A stretch of 64,000 bases of DNA from contig CALNVZ010002017.1 of the NCBI GenBank assembly GCA_940671915.1, forward strand, positions 1 to 64,000, written 5' to 3'. The notes beneath the pieces are model-generated. The model ran no database searches. It worked only from the letters and a program-made list of their open reading frames with translations, and was not told the DNA's origin. Every line of letters starts with the position of its first letter. Position 1 is the stretch's first letter. Both the position numbers and the translations under genes were made by a program. This DNA comes from Paracentrotus lividus (lineage: Eukaryota > Echinodermata > Echinoidea > Camarodonta > Echinidae). This document shows, one piece after another, positions 44,941 to 56,710 of this stretch.

Positions 44941-45593
44941 TTACATAGTGGCCTCTATTATAATATCAGCATTGATTGGCCAATAATCTAACCTTAAGGC
45001 AATGTTTAAATTTAAATTTCTCCACGTATATTGACTCACATCTTTATGTAATTTTCTACAGACATCTACCAAGCGATTTTGTTTCAATAATGTTCTATAA
45101 TAACAACTTTTTGACCCTTTCGTATCTTTTCTTCGATCAAGCACGGCGTTCTAATTGCCTCCTATAATAAAATTACCTTCCTTACATTCATCTTTAATAT
45201 ATCCAATTTGTTTTCGGAGCTTTTTGAGAAAACCATCTTTATTCCTTTTCACCATCCGAGCGTACAAATTAATTAGGCAGTAATTCATAGAGTTTTTCAT
45301 AAATGCCCAAAACAACATTCTTCCAGTGTTATCAATATATTTATCATTAAGAACTATATCAATATTTTCTTTGCTAGAATCGCGACTCCTCGAGCTCGAT
45401 TACTTCCGTGAGAATAGAACACCTGACCTTTCAATTCGCTATTGATGACTGGCTCGATGTCTAATGACCAATAAGTTTCCTGAGCCAAAATTAAATCCGC
45501 TTTTTGATCCATACACCATTTAAAAAAGGTATTGCGCTTGACTTTGTTGCGCAGACCTCTGACGTTAACGCTTAAAAGGTGACATACTGACAT
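44941..45593 (-). pseudogene. Tx1/L1-like LINE ORF2, endonuclease part
   Basis: Minus strand from MSVCHLLSVNVRGLRNKVKR (45593) through DLILAQETYW (the catalytic Glu of the APE fold, about 45490) and SHGSNRARGVAILAKK (about 45400). It continues in neighbouring frames through FIIGG..AVLDRRKDTKG (about 45170-45120) and VSQYTWRNLNLN and LRLDYWPI (about 45030-44970). These are the usual endonuclease blocks before reverse transcriptase, which is missing because the sequence stops at the foldback array. At least one frame break near 45354. Confidence 0.82.
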
Positions 45594-45901
45594 GAGGTCG
45601 ACGCCAAAGTAGGGGAAATTAAATCAAAAACAGAAGCGTATACTGACTCACAGATCTCCTCACTTTTTCTTAGCTTTTTTTTCTCTCCTTTCTGTTTCCG
45701 TTTCTTGGGATTATCCATCTCTGGTGAATCTATCGATATTTCTAATTCATGACGCTCATCTGTATCACTTCCTTTGCTTGATTCACTTTCACTGAATTCA
45801 ATGAGATCATTGGATTGCTCATTATGTGTGAGCTTTTCGTGTTCACGGTGGATGAATTCCGTTATCTTGCATTGTGAACCAGATGCGTTTTCCTTTCTCA
45901 C
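45572..45901 (-). pseudogene. ORF1 C-terminal part of the same LINE
   Basis: Minus-strand frame of 109 codons, acidic then strongly basic (SESESSKGSDTDERHELEIS, then PKKRKQKGEKKKLRKSEE). It ends 22 bases inside the start of the endonuclease frame, the tight ORF1/ORF2 overlap expected of a Tx1/L1-like element. No RNA-binding motif is visible in this piece. Assignment rests on position. Confidence 0.55.
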
Positions 45902-45961
45902 TGAGGTAACATCGGGGTCTAGGGCCTAAGATCTGGAATCGGCTGGGTTGTGAGCTGATCG

Positions 45962-48247
45962 ACTCGTTGTCTTGGTTTGCAAGCTTCTCTATGAAGCGTC
46001 AGTGAAGCGTGCGTCTAATCGTACGAATGTAGATTCGGATGACGTCTTTCGAGATCAGATCTGTACAAAAATTTGTTAAAAAAAATATAAACTAGGAGTA
46101 AAAGTGGTTTGGAATTTGATATGACTTTGCGAGTTTTATGTCGGATGAAGCTAATTTATCTATTTTCTCGTTAACTTGAAAATGTTGTTAAAACTTTGCT
46201 TAAAAATGAGTTGCATTATTGAACTGTCCACAACGATTGATTAATTGCATATTAATCATCAAAAATGACATTTCCTGACACGATTGAAGTGTTAGTTTGA
46301 CCTGACATATTGAAGAGAGGACATTTGACGCGAAAACCAACAATAAAGTAATGGTGGCAAGTCACTTGTCATTACACGGGATAAAACGGATTCGAAACTA
46401 GTTTGAGACTAAATTGAGACTGGTTTGAAATGATTTTAAAGGAGGACTCCGGGCTGAAATCAATTTTTTTTTTTGTAAAATAAAGTAAAATTTAACAAGC
46501 ACAACACAGAAAATTTCATCAAAATTGGATGAAAACTAACAAAGTTATGCATTTTTTAGGTATTGATTTTTTTGTCGTAAAACAGTTCTTGGCAGGTCTC
46601 ATGAACAGGTCTCATGAATATTTGAATATTCAAATGAGCAAACTGATGATGCCACAGTCCCCCTACTTCTTGTAAATTTTTATTATATGAAATCCTATTT
46701 ATCTCATTTTTTTTCATACATTGCGTATACAAAAATCTATCACTCATACTGAAATAAGTAAAAGCACTTGTGACCTTGAACATTCCACAAGGATTAATCC
46801 TTGTTTTATGTCCTTGGGATAGAAAATCTTCATAATTGGTATTTCATATAATAAAATACAGAGAAAGTAGGGGGACTGTGACATCATCAGGTTGCCAATT
46901 TGAGAACTGTTTCCTTAAAAAATTCAAAACCTAAGAAAAATCAAAACTTTACTATTTCTTATCCGAGTTTGATGAAATTTTCATTGTTGTGCTTTTTAGA
47001 TTTTACTTTATTTTTGTACTAATGCAAACTCCAGCCCGGACTAGTTCTTAAATGTTTTAGTCGCGCAGACATCTCAGAGACGTCCCCGAGATATTCCCGC
47101 GACAGAAAAAAAATAGAAACAAAAAAATAGTAATGAGAAAAAGATTGATGCGCATGCACCTAAAGTGAAAAAATTTTGCTCATGCATGTAGCGTGATGTC
47201 GGATTCAAATTCAACATTTCAATGCGTTTGGCTTAATATAGACACTTCACATTTGTGAAATAAAAAATCCGTGGGGTTATTTAGCAGATTACTTCAAAAG
47301 AATAAAACTACGAGCAGATAATTGTATTATATATTATATATTTAATATATTTATATCTATCTTTGATGTTTTATATTGTTAGAAAAAAAAGTACACTGCA
47401 GCAGGTATACCACTTAAAATTATGACAATGCTTTTGTAATCCGAGCAAGTTTCGATCAGAAAACGCAAAAACAACCCCCCCCCCCCCAGAAAAACAAAAC
47501 AAACAAACAAACAAAAAAGAAAAAAAAAGGCTGGTCGTATCATTATTGGGGGAGTAACGATCCGGATCATATTAGTCAATTAAACCTGGGTTACACCAGA
47601 ACCGAATCAGCACCGAATCCACCCGAATACACGTATTCGGGTGGATTTGGGAGCATTCTGTTCTCGCACCCCGAATGAGCGACAATTCGGAAGGGATTCT
47701 AGAACATTCATGGAGGGATTCGGCTCGTTTTGAAATGTTCAAAACCAGCCGAATACCCTCAAAAATACTCCCGAATGTGTCCCCGCGAAGTGAGATACCA
47801 GCCGTAGGGGAATCATTATGAGCCTTTAAGGTAAACATTTTATTCAGAGGGAATAAAACCATTGTCCTTTTTCAGCTGAAAATTTCCAAGCTTGTAAATT
47901 GTTCCCAAATCCCAGGTCACTTAATCGTTTAATGAATAGACGTGACATTTAAAACTGCATGACAAGCGCCTTTGAACCAATACACACAATCCTGGTAGGC
48001 AATGGATAAAGGCGAGCACACAAAAAAAAAAAAAAAAACAATTGTTGCGTCATTATTTCAACTGATTTCCGGTTTTATATTGTGCGTTCCAGTGCACTAG
48101 AAACTTCCAGCCGTACGGAAGTTGTACAAGTTTGGAAGTTTTTTTGTGTTTTTTTTTCGTGCTGGGAGTTTTTTCTCGTACGGTGCTATAGTTCGATCCT
48201 ATTGGTTCTTGCCGTAAAACTATAAACTCCTTAGTAGAATACGGGCC
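45962..48247 (-). mobile_element. TIR element copy 1 (CGGGCC / GGCCCG ends), outer end lost
   Basis: Inverted copy of 54409-56055. The retained end (high coordinate) reads, on the minus strand, GGCCCGTATTCTACTAAGGA. Similarity runs back through GTGCACTGGAACGCAC-type sequence, the CCGAATACACGTATTCGGGT block (47617), GCATGCACC near 47150, and GTCAGTGAAGCG near 45988. The outer 90 or so bases are missing next to the LINE. It contains a TTAA MITE absent from the other copy. Confidence 0.75.
46440..47047. mobile_element. hairpin MITE, TTAA target
   Basis: TTAA at 46436-46439 and 47048-47051. Left AGGAGGACTCCGGGCTGAAA is mirrored by CCAGCCCGGACTAGTTC. Inverted similarity covers most of each half (AAAATTTCATCAAAATTGGA against TTTGATGAAATTTTCAT; ATGATGCCACAGTCCCCCTA against GGGGGACTGTGACATCAT). 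Non-coding. The same place is unoccupied at about 55505-55515. Confidence 0.82.
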
Positions 48248-48536
48248 TTAATGTTTCGTTTTTAAAAACCCGACGAAATAGGCGACAATCTATACATTTT
48301 TTTTTTACGATTGTCTCCATTCTGATTAGCAATGACGGTTCTTTGCGAAGATTGGAGTGTGATTTCTCACTACTATGTCTCATAAACAACATCCCGCTGT
48401 CACAGCGAGTTAATGGATGTTTTAAGTCGTTATTATTCCAATTTCTAGCGTGAAAACATACGAACTTTTTGCTTCAAGCTTTTTAAATGCATAAAAAAAT
48501 ATATATATAAAATAGAGCTTATAATGAAAACAAGTA
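48248..48536. other. gene-free stretch
   Basis: AT-rich; no gene or known signal. Confidence 0.4.
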
Positions 48537-50444
48537 CAATTGTCGGTGCCAGGTAAAAATGGCAGAGGTAAAAAAGGCAGAGGTAAAAATGGCAGAGGTA
48601 AAAATGGCAGAGGTAAAAATGGCAGAGGTAAAAATGGCAGAGGTAAAAATGGCAGAGGTAAAAATGGCAGAGGTAAAAATGGCAGAGGCAAAAATGGCAG
48701 AGGTAAAAATGGCAGAGGTAAAAATGGTAGAGATGAAAATGCCAGAAGTAAAATGGAATGTCTTTCGCAATCCAATTGTCACTGAGCAAAGCCCATGCAC
48801 ATAATTATGGCAAATTTCCTTTAGGAAAGGGGGTAAAACATTCATAAAGAAAACTGAGAAGGGATTTTCAAATTTAAATGCTGGACTGCCTGGAGGGTCC
48901 TTATCTTTAGAATTGACTGACTTCCATAATATGTAGGACTATCTGCTATGAGATATTGCTATACCAAAGTGAACGATTGTTTTATTTACATTTTTACCTT
49001 TTAACTGTACATGTTATAACAAATTATAAATAAATTACGACGTCAGTGGGGAAATGCATCTTAAAATAGGTGTGCACGTTTTTGTTTAAAGGACAAACAA
49101 CAACATGTCTTAACAAAAGTAATTCTTTATTATTTTTACCTTATGAGAGAAAAATAGAATATTACCACTACGATTTTGATGTAACACGTGCAGTAATGAC
49201 TATAACAATTGCCAATACTTTAGATATTGCAATAGCTCATAATCAGCTAGTCCAAATGGAAGGCAGTCAATTTAAAAGTTAAGAACACCTCCAACAATGA
49301 TATTTTATAATCCCTTCTTATAACTAGCTTTCTTTGTTAACTATTTACCCCTTTTGGTATCTCACTTCGCGGAAACACATTTGAGACGGATTTGTCAACA
49401 TGGTTTTGCCATTATAGCTTGTCTCCTCAGTCTCCTCTCTCTCCTTAATTTTCAGACACGTTTCTAATAGGTCCGACTCTATACGTGAAACAAAGGATTC
49501 CGTCGCGGAGACGTCTCCGCGATGGATAAAAAGTATTAGAGACGTCTCCGATGTCGCGGAGATGTAGCAGAGACGTCTCCGAGACGTCTCCAATACAGTT
49601 TTCATAAACTGTAACAAAGCAATTTCAAAAAACCGTCTCAAAGTTGTACGCGACTCATGAAACGTTAAACAAGTTTTTAAAAAAATTGTCGCGGAGACGT
49701 CTCTGAGACGTTTCATGAGTCGCAGAAACAACTTTCAGACGGTTCTTTGAAAGTGCTTTGTTACAGTTTTTTTTAACTGTCACGGAGACGTCGTGGAGAC
49801 ATCTCCGCGACGTCTCCGCAACGTCTCCGCAACATCGGAGACGTAGACGTAATATTTTTACGCGTTTCCGAGAAGTGATGCGGCGGCGTACAACTCGTCG
49901 TAGGCTACGGGGCACGTGCAATCAACGTAGCCTGCGTCGATTGCACATTGCATGCACAGGTCTTCGGTCAATTTCTGCGATTCTTGTGTTTCTGTAGTAA
50001 GGGTATTGGAAAAACTTCCTGCGCGTCGTACATACAACGTGCCTGCGAGGTACCTGCGCTGCACGATTTTTCTACGAAATCCATCGTAGGGAGTTGCACG
50101 TCGAAGGTACGGCGAGTTGTGACCGCCGCATAAGATACCACCCAATGGAATTGGCCATGTTTTATTCATGGGATTTTCTATGACAATTTAATTGCGTAAG
50201 ACCCGACATTTTACCTCTACCATTTTTACCTCCGCCATTTTTACCTCTGCCATTTTTACCTCTGCCATTTTTACCTCCGCCATTTTTACCTCTGCCATTT
50301 TTACCTCCGCCATTTTTACCTCTGCCATTTTTACCTCTGCCATTTTTACCTCCGCCATTTTTACCTCTGCCATTTTTACCTCTGCCATTTTTGCCTCTGC
50401 CATTTTTACCTCTGCCATTTTTACACCGAACCCAATTGTCGGTG
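48537..50444. mobile_element. TU-like foldback element with inverted 15-bp arrays
   Basis: Left array 48552-48762: about 14 units of GTAAAAATGGCAGAG. Right array 50207-50429: about 14 units of the complement, CTCTGCCATTTTTAC. Each array is followed inward by a nonrepetitive inverted stretch (48750-48790 against 50170-50206, sharing GACAATT, ATTGCG, GACATT). CAATTGTCGGTG is duplicated outside (48537-48548, 50433-50444). Outer arrays of 15-bp units plus a nonrepeated inner inverted domain is the described plan of sea urchin TU elements. The centre holds a separate TIR element. The unit's length being a multiple of three makes long but meaningless frames. Confidence 0.8.
49356..50143. mobile_element. 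TIR element with GGTATCTCACTTCGCGG end
   Basis: The left end GGTATCTCACTTCGCGG and right end AGATACCACCC are inverted variants of the 19203-19989 family. The left two thirds repeat GGAGACGTCTCC and the ACTGTAACAAAGCAATTTC block as in that copy. The right third has a different inverted pair (GTACAACTCGTCGTAGG near 49888, CCATCGTAGGGAGTTGCACG near 50082). Nested in the foldback element. Confidence 0.65.
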
Positions 50445-50699
50445 GTATGTACTGATGTGTGAAATCTGTAATATGGTAGATTTACATGAATTACGTTTCA
50501 AAAGTAAACCTGTTGGGAATTTTCTCAGCCATAGCATGAAAAAGCTTATCAAAATTTGGGAGAAAATTGACCAATATCTATTGATATGAACTACATTTAG
50601 ATCGAAAAAAAAAATGAAATTTTGAGTTTTCATTATAATATGGTGATGTTCTAGCCCCTTCGCCCCAAAATTTTATTGGTGGATAATATTTCCTATGTC
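50445..50699. other. gene-free stretch
   Basis: AT-rich; nothing recognised. Confidence 0.4.
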
Positions 50700-52063
50700 A
50701 TAAACTTTATGTAATTTAAAGAAAACCTCAGGTTTGTTTGTTTGTTTGTTGTTGTTTTTTTTTTTACATGGCATTTATTTAAAGCAATATGAAATAGTAC
50801 AAAATGTCCCTTTAAAAAAATAAAATAAAAATAAAATAACAAATAAAAAAAAAATCCTGAGATAATAATAATTATAATAACTAGCATTTAGTGCGCTCTA
50901 CATAGTAAACTATATCACAGCGCTTACAAAACAAAATATAATACAATACAAAGTAATTGACATAATTAACAAAATAACATAAAAAGTAATTAATAGATAC
51001 ATGTACGACAATAGATAAGTTCTAGTTACTTACATATTTGATACGTTTATTGATACTCATTAGGAAAGAGATGTGTTTTAAGAAGCTTTTTAAATTGGTC
51101 TTGAGATGTGGCTTCCTTGATGAAGGAGGGGATGCTATTCCATGTTTTGCTTGCTGTGACCGTAAATGTACGGTCACCAGCTTTAGTGCGTGTCTTAGGT
51201 ATGGTTAATAAAAATCTGTTTGTAGAAGAACGAAGATTCGGGCGGGATGGGTTATAAGGTGTAAGACAATCTTTAATATATGTGGGCATTTGGTCATGAA
51301 AGGCTTTAAAAACAAACAAAAGTATTTTGAATAGGATCCTTTCCTTGATAGGAAGCCAATGAAGAGATTTAAGGAGAGGAATAAAGTCATGACGGCGATC
51401 TACCTTGAATATTATACGGGCTGCCCAGTTCTGTAAACTCTGTAACCGCTTTAAATATACTTGTGGGACGGATGTTAAGAAAGAGTTACAATAGTCTAAT
51501 CTAGATAAAATATGACCACGAACAGCACCGTGACATGTGTCTTCCGATATGTACTTTCTAATTTCGGAGATACTTCGCAAATGGAACCTGACAGACTTAC
51601 ATATATGATTTACTTGTTCAGACATGGACATGTTACAGTCAAACTATGCACCAAGAATTTAAGATGATTTAGATGGTATGATACATGTTGAACCCACATT
51701 GAGAATAACATTTTCAAGACGACGAAGATTACATACAGAACCAATTACTAAAAACTCAGTCTTGTTCTCGTTCAATTTCAATTTATTAATGCCCATCCAG
51801 ATACATGGCAATTTACATGCTCAGAGACATTTCATTTTCAAAAGGTACTACATCCATCAGAACAAAAAATAAATAAAATAACATTCATTTACAGACAAAC
51901 TTGCAGACTTAGATATTTGTTAGACTGGTTTCCCTTTAGTATCATAAAATAGAACCATATGTGAAAGTTTATTTCCAAACAGACACTCCTATCAATGAAG
52001 AAAAAAAAGTTTTCTCCCAATTAACAAAAAATGAATGTAAATGACCACTTCATATATAACAAG
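50700..52063. repeat. second copy of the AAAAGGTACTACATCC repeat, split by LINE
   Basis: 50760-50864 and 51799-52063 together match 10690-11018 plus 12640-12660. In this copy CACTTCATATATAACAAGG (from 52047) is uninterrupted, whereas the first copy has a TA-flanked element at that point. Confidence 0.75.
50865..51798 (-). pseudogene. L2/CR1-like LINE 3' fragment
   Basis: AGATA duplicated at 50860-50864 and 51799-51803. The minus-strand frame 51047-51631 is open for 194 codons: VRFHLRSISEIRKYISEDT, LSRLDYCNSFLTSVPQ, NWAARIIFKVDRRHDF, LLKSLHWLPIKERILFKIL and TWNSIPSFIKEATSQDQFKK. This is the full C-terminal part after the reverse-transcriptase palm, in one frame, ending at a TAA. Short 3' region with GCGCACTAAATGC, ending in (ATT)n. 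The open frame and exact target duplication suggest a recent insertion. Confidence 0.9.
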
Positions 52064-52179
52064 GAAACGTAATGACAATTGATGATAGTGTAATAAAGCA
52101 AAATATACAACAAAAAAAAATGCAAAATGACAAAATAAGTTCATACTTATTTTGTCAATAATTGTAATAAAAAAATTAA
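52064..52179. other. AT-rich spacer
   Basis: No feature seen. Confidence 0.35.
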
Positions 52180-53825
52180 CCCGTTAACGACGAAATTGTT
52201 TGGCCTGATGTCATTACCCGAGACGAGATTTAAAAAGAGGCGACCCTGTCCGCGCGTGCGGGCTCTGGTTAAATCGCTCATGCATAGCCTGGTCGCACAC
52301 TGGTAATGGGCCTTAGAAGTAAAGTTTGATTTTTTATTTATTTTTTTTTAATGTGTATTTTTTTTCTACGGTGTTTTGGTGTTCTTAGTTCTCATTTGCC
52401 CCTTATCACTACATTATTCTACATTCCCATGTCAAACTCAATATTTCTACATAGAAAAGATATTTATGAACAAGAAAAGCATTCCTCCGGTTTGTAAAAT
52501 TAGTAACTTTTCTTGGCCTGAAAGAAAATGCTTTACACTTTAAAGGTAGTGTCATCCTTTTTCACAAATTTCTAAAACTAATGCAACTTGGCATAATTTT
52601 AGAATATGATCAACCTATATACTGTCTATTCATTCGTACTGTCATTGGTTGCCTAGATCAGTAATATGAAACGAATATCTGACTACCAATCTAGACCAGC
52701 TCTCCATTAACATCGTTGATATCACAGCGCGTGCAGCACGGACCACACACAGCAATATACACACGGCGCATCAGCGCGCTAACGCTCAACGGTTCGCACC
52801 GTATGGTATATTTTTCGAGGTTCGAAAAATAGGAATTAAATTTGATAATCGCAATTATAATGACAAACATACACATTTGAGCTTAATCATGTTGTGGGAA
52901 GATATAGTCATTGATATACTACTATATCCTGTCAAAAACTAGAAATGTAATACTTTTGCCTGCAAAAGGATGACACTACTCTTAAGAAGTCTGGAACAAG
53001 GTGAACTTTTTTTTTTTTTTTTTTTTTTAATTTATCCCTATTTTTATCTTATTGAATGTGTTGACGTTTTTCATACCATGGCATAAGATGAACCTATGTG
53101 TTTAAGTTTCAAAGGAAACAAAAAATGAATTCAAGTCCTTTGGTTGCTGAATTTCTAGACACACTCTCTCTCTCTCCTTACTCTTTTCTTTTCAGTTCTT
53201 TCAAACTTTAAACTAAGCTGCACATCCTTCTGAGCTACTAATTGGGGGTTAGATATTGTTAGTCATTTATGTTAGATATCGACCCGTTCTCTAATTTCAA
53301 AGAATAGTTTTCTTCTCAGCTAAGCCACTGGAAGCGCTGGCTATTTACAGCCACTGATCGATACTTCTTTATATCTCCAGATACATCCGGGGTTTTGTGT
53401 GTGCGCGCCCATGTTAGAAAATCGCTCACACCTTGCGCTGATCCATTGAATTGTCATGGGCAAATAATAAAAGTAGTACAAAGGAGGATCAGCGAAACCA
53501 AAAATGCTAAAAAATCGCTGGTGGTCACTTATATACACTGGTTTACGCAATTCTTCCTGAGTGGAAGAGAAATATATCTATTAAAAAAAAACTTATTAAT
53601 TAAGTATATCAAATCGTTATGACATGTTTTTCATTAGAACATATCACTTGTTTCATAAATTAACTACTGCGCATAGCAAAAATTCAATAAAAGTAGTACA
53701 AAAGATGAATTTTAGGGGGTATTTGGTGCTAAATATGTGGTCATTAGGGAACCGAGTATACCCGGTTCCCGTCCATGAGCGTGTTAGACGGGGCCCGGGT
53801 ATACTCGGTTCCCGCTCTCAGCGGG
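52180..53825. mobile_element. possible TTAA-flanked element with CCCG ends
   Basis: TTAA at 52176-52179 and 53826-53829, with CCCGTTAACGACG at the left and CTCTCAGCGGG at the right. Only the outer few bases match well as an inverted repeat. Near the right end TATACCCGGTTCCCG and its inverted form CGGGTATACTCGGTTCCCG make a hairpin. It contains a clearer TTAA MITE. Weak. Confidence 0.3.
52544..52981. mobile_element. MITE, TTAA target, GTAGTGTCATCCTTTT ends
   Basis: TTAA at 52540-52543 and 52982-52985. AGGTAGTGTCATCCTTTT is mirrored by AAAAGGATGACACTACTC. 438 bp, non-coding. Confidence 0.75.
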
Positions 53826-53829
53826 TTAA

Positions 53830-54408
53830 ACTGCTTTATGTATGCAGAATTGAGTATTTCCAAAATTGTGGGAGGTGTAATGTCAACAGTGTTTGCTTGA
53901 AGGTTTAATGATTAATTTCGTTTATTCATAAACATTGGAGAACTTCTATTGGAGTAAGTTGGAAAGGAGTGTTATTGTCTAAAGTTAAATGGCATTCATG
54001 TCCTTGGAATAACCAGATAGAGAATATCAGATAGATAGATGTGTGTATATTCTTTTTTAAACATCTAAATTTGGATAAATTGATAAAGAAATGTTTTTAT
54101 TTTGGAAAGATATTACATTCAAATAGAATAAATCAGTTTAAAGTTTTCTCGTGTTGCTATGGTCACCACTACACTCTGATCAAGTTTGGCAAGGGGGAGA
54201 AAGCTGTGTATACATTTATTGATGCAACTAATGTATTCAAATTAATGTTGCGCATGAACAGGTAAGATTTTCTGGTCAACAGCTGGTGTTGTATTGCATA
54301 CATTTTAATTTTGCATGTTTAAGTTGACTTATTGAATTGCACCATCATGCTTCTATGAAGCCACACGTCAATGTAAAATTTTGAAGCAGACATTAAAGAG
54401 AACTCTCT
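53830..54408. other. gene-free stretch
   Basis: One frame (54041-54262) ends at a donor-like AACAG/GTAAGA, but has no domain, no good acceptor and low-complexity AT-driven codons, so I do not call it an exon. Confidence 0.4.
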
Positions 54409-56055
54409 GGCCCGTATTCTACTAAGGGGTTTAGAGTTGTACGGCAATAAACAATAGGATCGAACAATAGCGCCGTACGCGAAAAGAACTCCCAGCACGA
54501 TAAAAAAAACAAAAACTTCCAAACGTGTACAACTTCCGTACGGCTGGAAGTTTCTAGTGCACTGGAACGCACAAGATAAAACCGGAAATCCATTGGATTA
54601 GTGACGCAACAATCTTTTTGTGTGTAGCCGCTTTATCAATTGAATACCAGACATATTCAGTGGCCTGGGATGGAAACAATTAACAAGCTTGGATTTTTAT
54701 AGCTGAAACGGAGAATGGTTTTATTCCCTCTTAATAAATTACTTACCTTAAAGGCACACAATGATTCTCCTACGGGTTGTATCTCACTTCGCAGGGACAC
54801 TTTCAGGAGTATTTTTTAAAGTTATTTGGCTGGTTTTGAACATTTCAAAACGAGCCGAATCCCTCCATGAATGTTTTAAATTCCCTCCCGAATTTTCGCT
54901 CTCTTCGGGGAGGGAGAACAAAGTGCTCCCGAATCCACCCGAATACGTGTATTCGGTTTGTTTCGCTGTTGATTCGGTTCTGGTGTAACCCAGGGTCAAT
55001 TAACTAATATGATCCGGATCGTTACACCCCCAATAATAATTCGACCAGGAATTTTTTGAATCGTTTGTTTGTTTTGCTTTGTTTTGTTTTGTTTTGTTTT
55101 GTTTTTCTGGGGGTTGTTTTTGTTTGTTCGTTTTAATTTGTTGTTTTTGTTTTTGTTTTCTGATCGAAACTTGCTCTGATCAGAAAAGCATTGTCATAAT
55201 TATTAGTGGTTGATCTGCTGCTGCATTTTACTTTTTTTTTCTAACAATATAAAACATAAAAGATAGATCAAATCTATACATTAAATATATAATGTATAAT
55301 ACATTATCAGTTCGTAGTTTTATTCTTTTGAAGTGATCTCCTAAATAGCTCCACGGATTTTTTTTATTTCACAAATGTGAAGTGTACATGCATGCGCAAA
55401 TTTTTATCACGTTATGTGCATGCGCATCAATCTCTTTCTTATTTCTATTTTCCCCCTTTTTTTCTGTCTTGGAAACGTCTCTTAGACGTCTGCGCGACTA
55501 AAAACATTCAAAATCATTTCAAACCAGTCTCAAATTAGTCTCAAACTAGTTCCAAATCCCTTTTTTCTGGTGTAAAGACAAGTGACTTGCCACCATTAGT
55601 TTATTGTTGGTTTTCGCGTCGAATGTCCTGTCTTCAATATGTCAGGTCAAACTAACATTTCAATAGTTTTGGAAAATGTCATGTTTAATGATTAATATGC
55701 AATAAATCAATCGTTGGGGACAGTTCAATAATGCATCTCATTTTTAAGCAAAGTTTTTACAACATTAAACTTCAAGTTAACGAGAAAAAAGATAAAATAG
55801 CTTCCTCTGACATAAAACTCGCAAAACCCCATCAAATTCTAAACTACCTATACCCCTAGTTTAAAATTCTTTACAAATTTTTTGTACAGATATGATCTCG
55901 AATGACGTCACCCGAGTTTACATTAGTACGATTAGAAGCACGCTTCACTGACGCTTCATAGAGAAGCGTGCAAACCAGCGTTGCAATCTCGTTTTATAAT
56001 CCTTACTATTTTGGTGCGACAGCACAACTCTAAACTCCGTAGCAGAAAACGGGCC
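54409..56055 (+). mobile_element. TIR element copy 2 (GGCCCG ends), complete
   Basis: Left GGCCCGTATTCTACTAAGGG, then GTTTAGAGTTGT, is mirrored by ACAACTCTAAACTCCGTAGC, then AGAAAACGGGCC. About 1.65 kb, non-coding, with a (GTTTT)n run near 55080. It contains a TATCTCACTTCGC block and a GGTTCTGGTGTAACCCAGG block also present in copy 1. Superfamily not assignable; target duplication unclear because TCTCT/AGAGA outside also pairs. Confidence 0.75.
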
Positions 56056-56710
56056 AGAGAGTCATGACTGAATTTCGCCATAGCTCATGTTTACATTGAC
56101 TTTGTGTTATTTCAACAACATTACAGTATTGCTGTAATTTTATGCACTAGATATCATCTCAATAACATTTTTTTGGTTATGTTTATAACCTTTAAACATG
56201 TGCCAATGCTCCTATGACGCTTATTTAAAATGCTATTTTTTCAGGTATGGAATAGAATTCAGAATTGTACTTTGATTAAACGGCACTATTGTTTTGAGGG
56301 AGTACATCTGATTTAATTTTCTCACAAATCCCGATGTTTCACGCCTCAGTGGGCACAAGATGCAAGAAAATCTTACAAATAAGAAGAAAGTTTAGTGCTC
56401 CATCACGGTTCGCTCATTTTATTTAAATATCAGTTGAAGCTTTGTGCCAGGTTTCATGAAAAAAAAAATCGCAGTCAAATGGACTAAAATTAACACATTC
56501 AACCTTTTGTTAAACCTCTGCGCATAAAGTCAATGGAGGAGGAAATCAATACCTGAAAATTTAATATTTAGCCTATTTTCAATGATGGTTATTGTTCATT
56601 CTACCACGAGTTATTGCATGAAATCTGACACACAATAAACACTTGTTTCCTTTCTTTTTCCCGCGAAAATTATTAATAATTCATTTTTGTCATATTCGTT
56701 TCTTTCTAAG
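56056..56710 (+). other. gene-free stretch ending in a splice acceptor
   Basis: Probable intron. The last bases before 56711, TTCGTTTCTTTCTAAG, are a pyrimidine tract plus AG. Confidence 0.5.

Noticed and set aside
48445-48845. Long repeat-protein frames (also 50188-50455)
   Set aside because: A 15-base tandem unit has no stop codon in several frames, so both strands stay open; the array is the arm of a foldback element.
52180-53825. Confident TTAA transposon with CCCG ends
   Set aside because: Only a few terminal bases match, so it is listed at low confidence rather than as a finding.
54041-54262. Host exon ending at a GTAAGA donor
   Set aside because: No matching acceptor, no domain, and composition like the surrounding AT-rich DNA.
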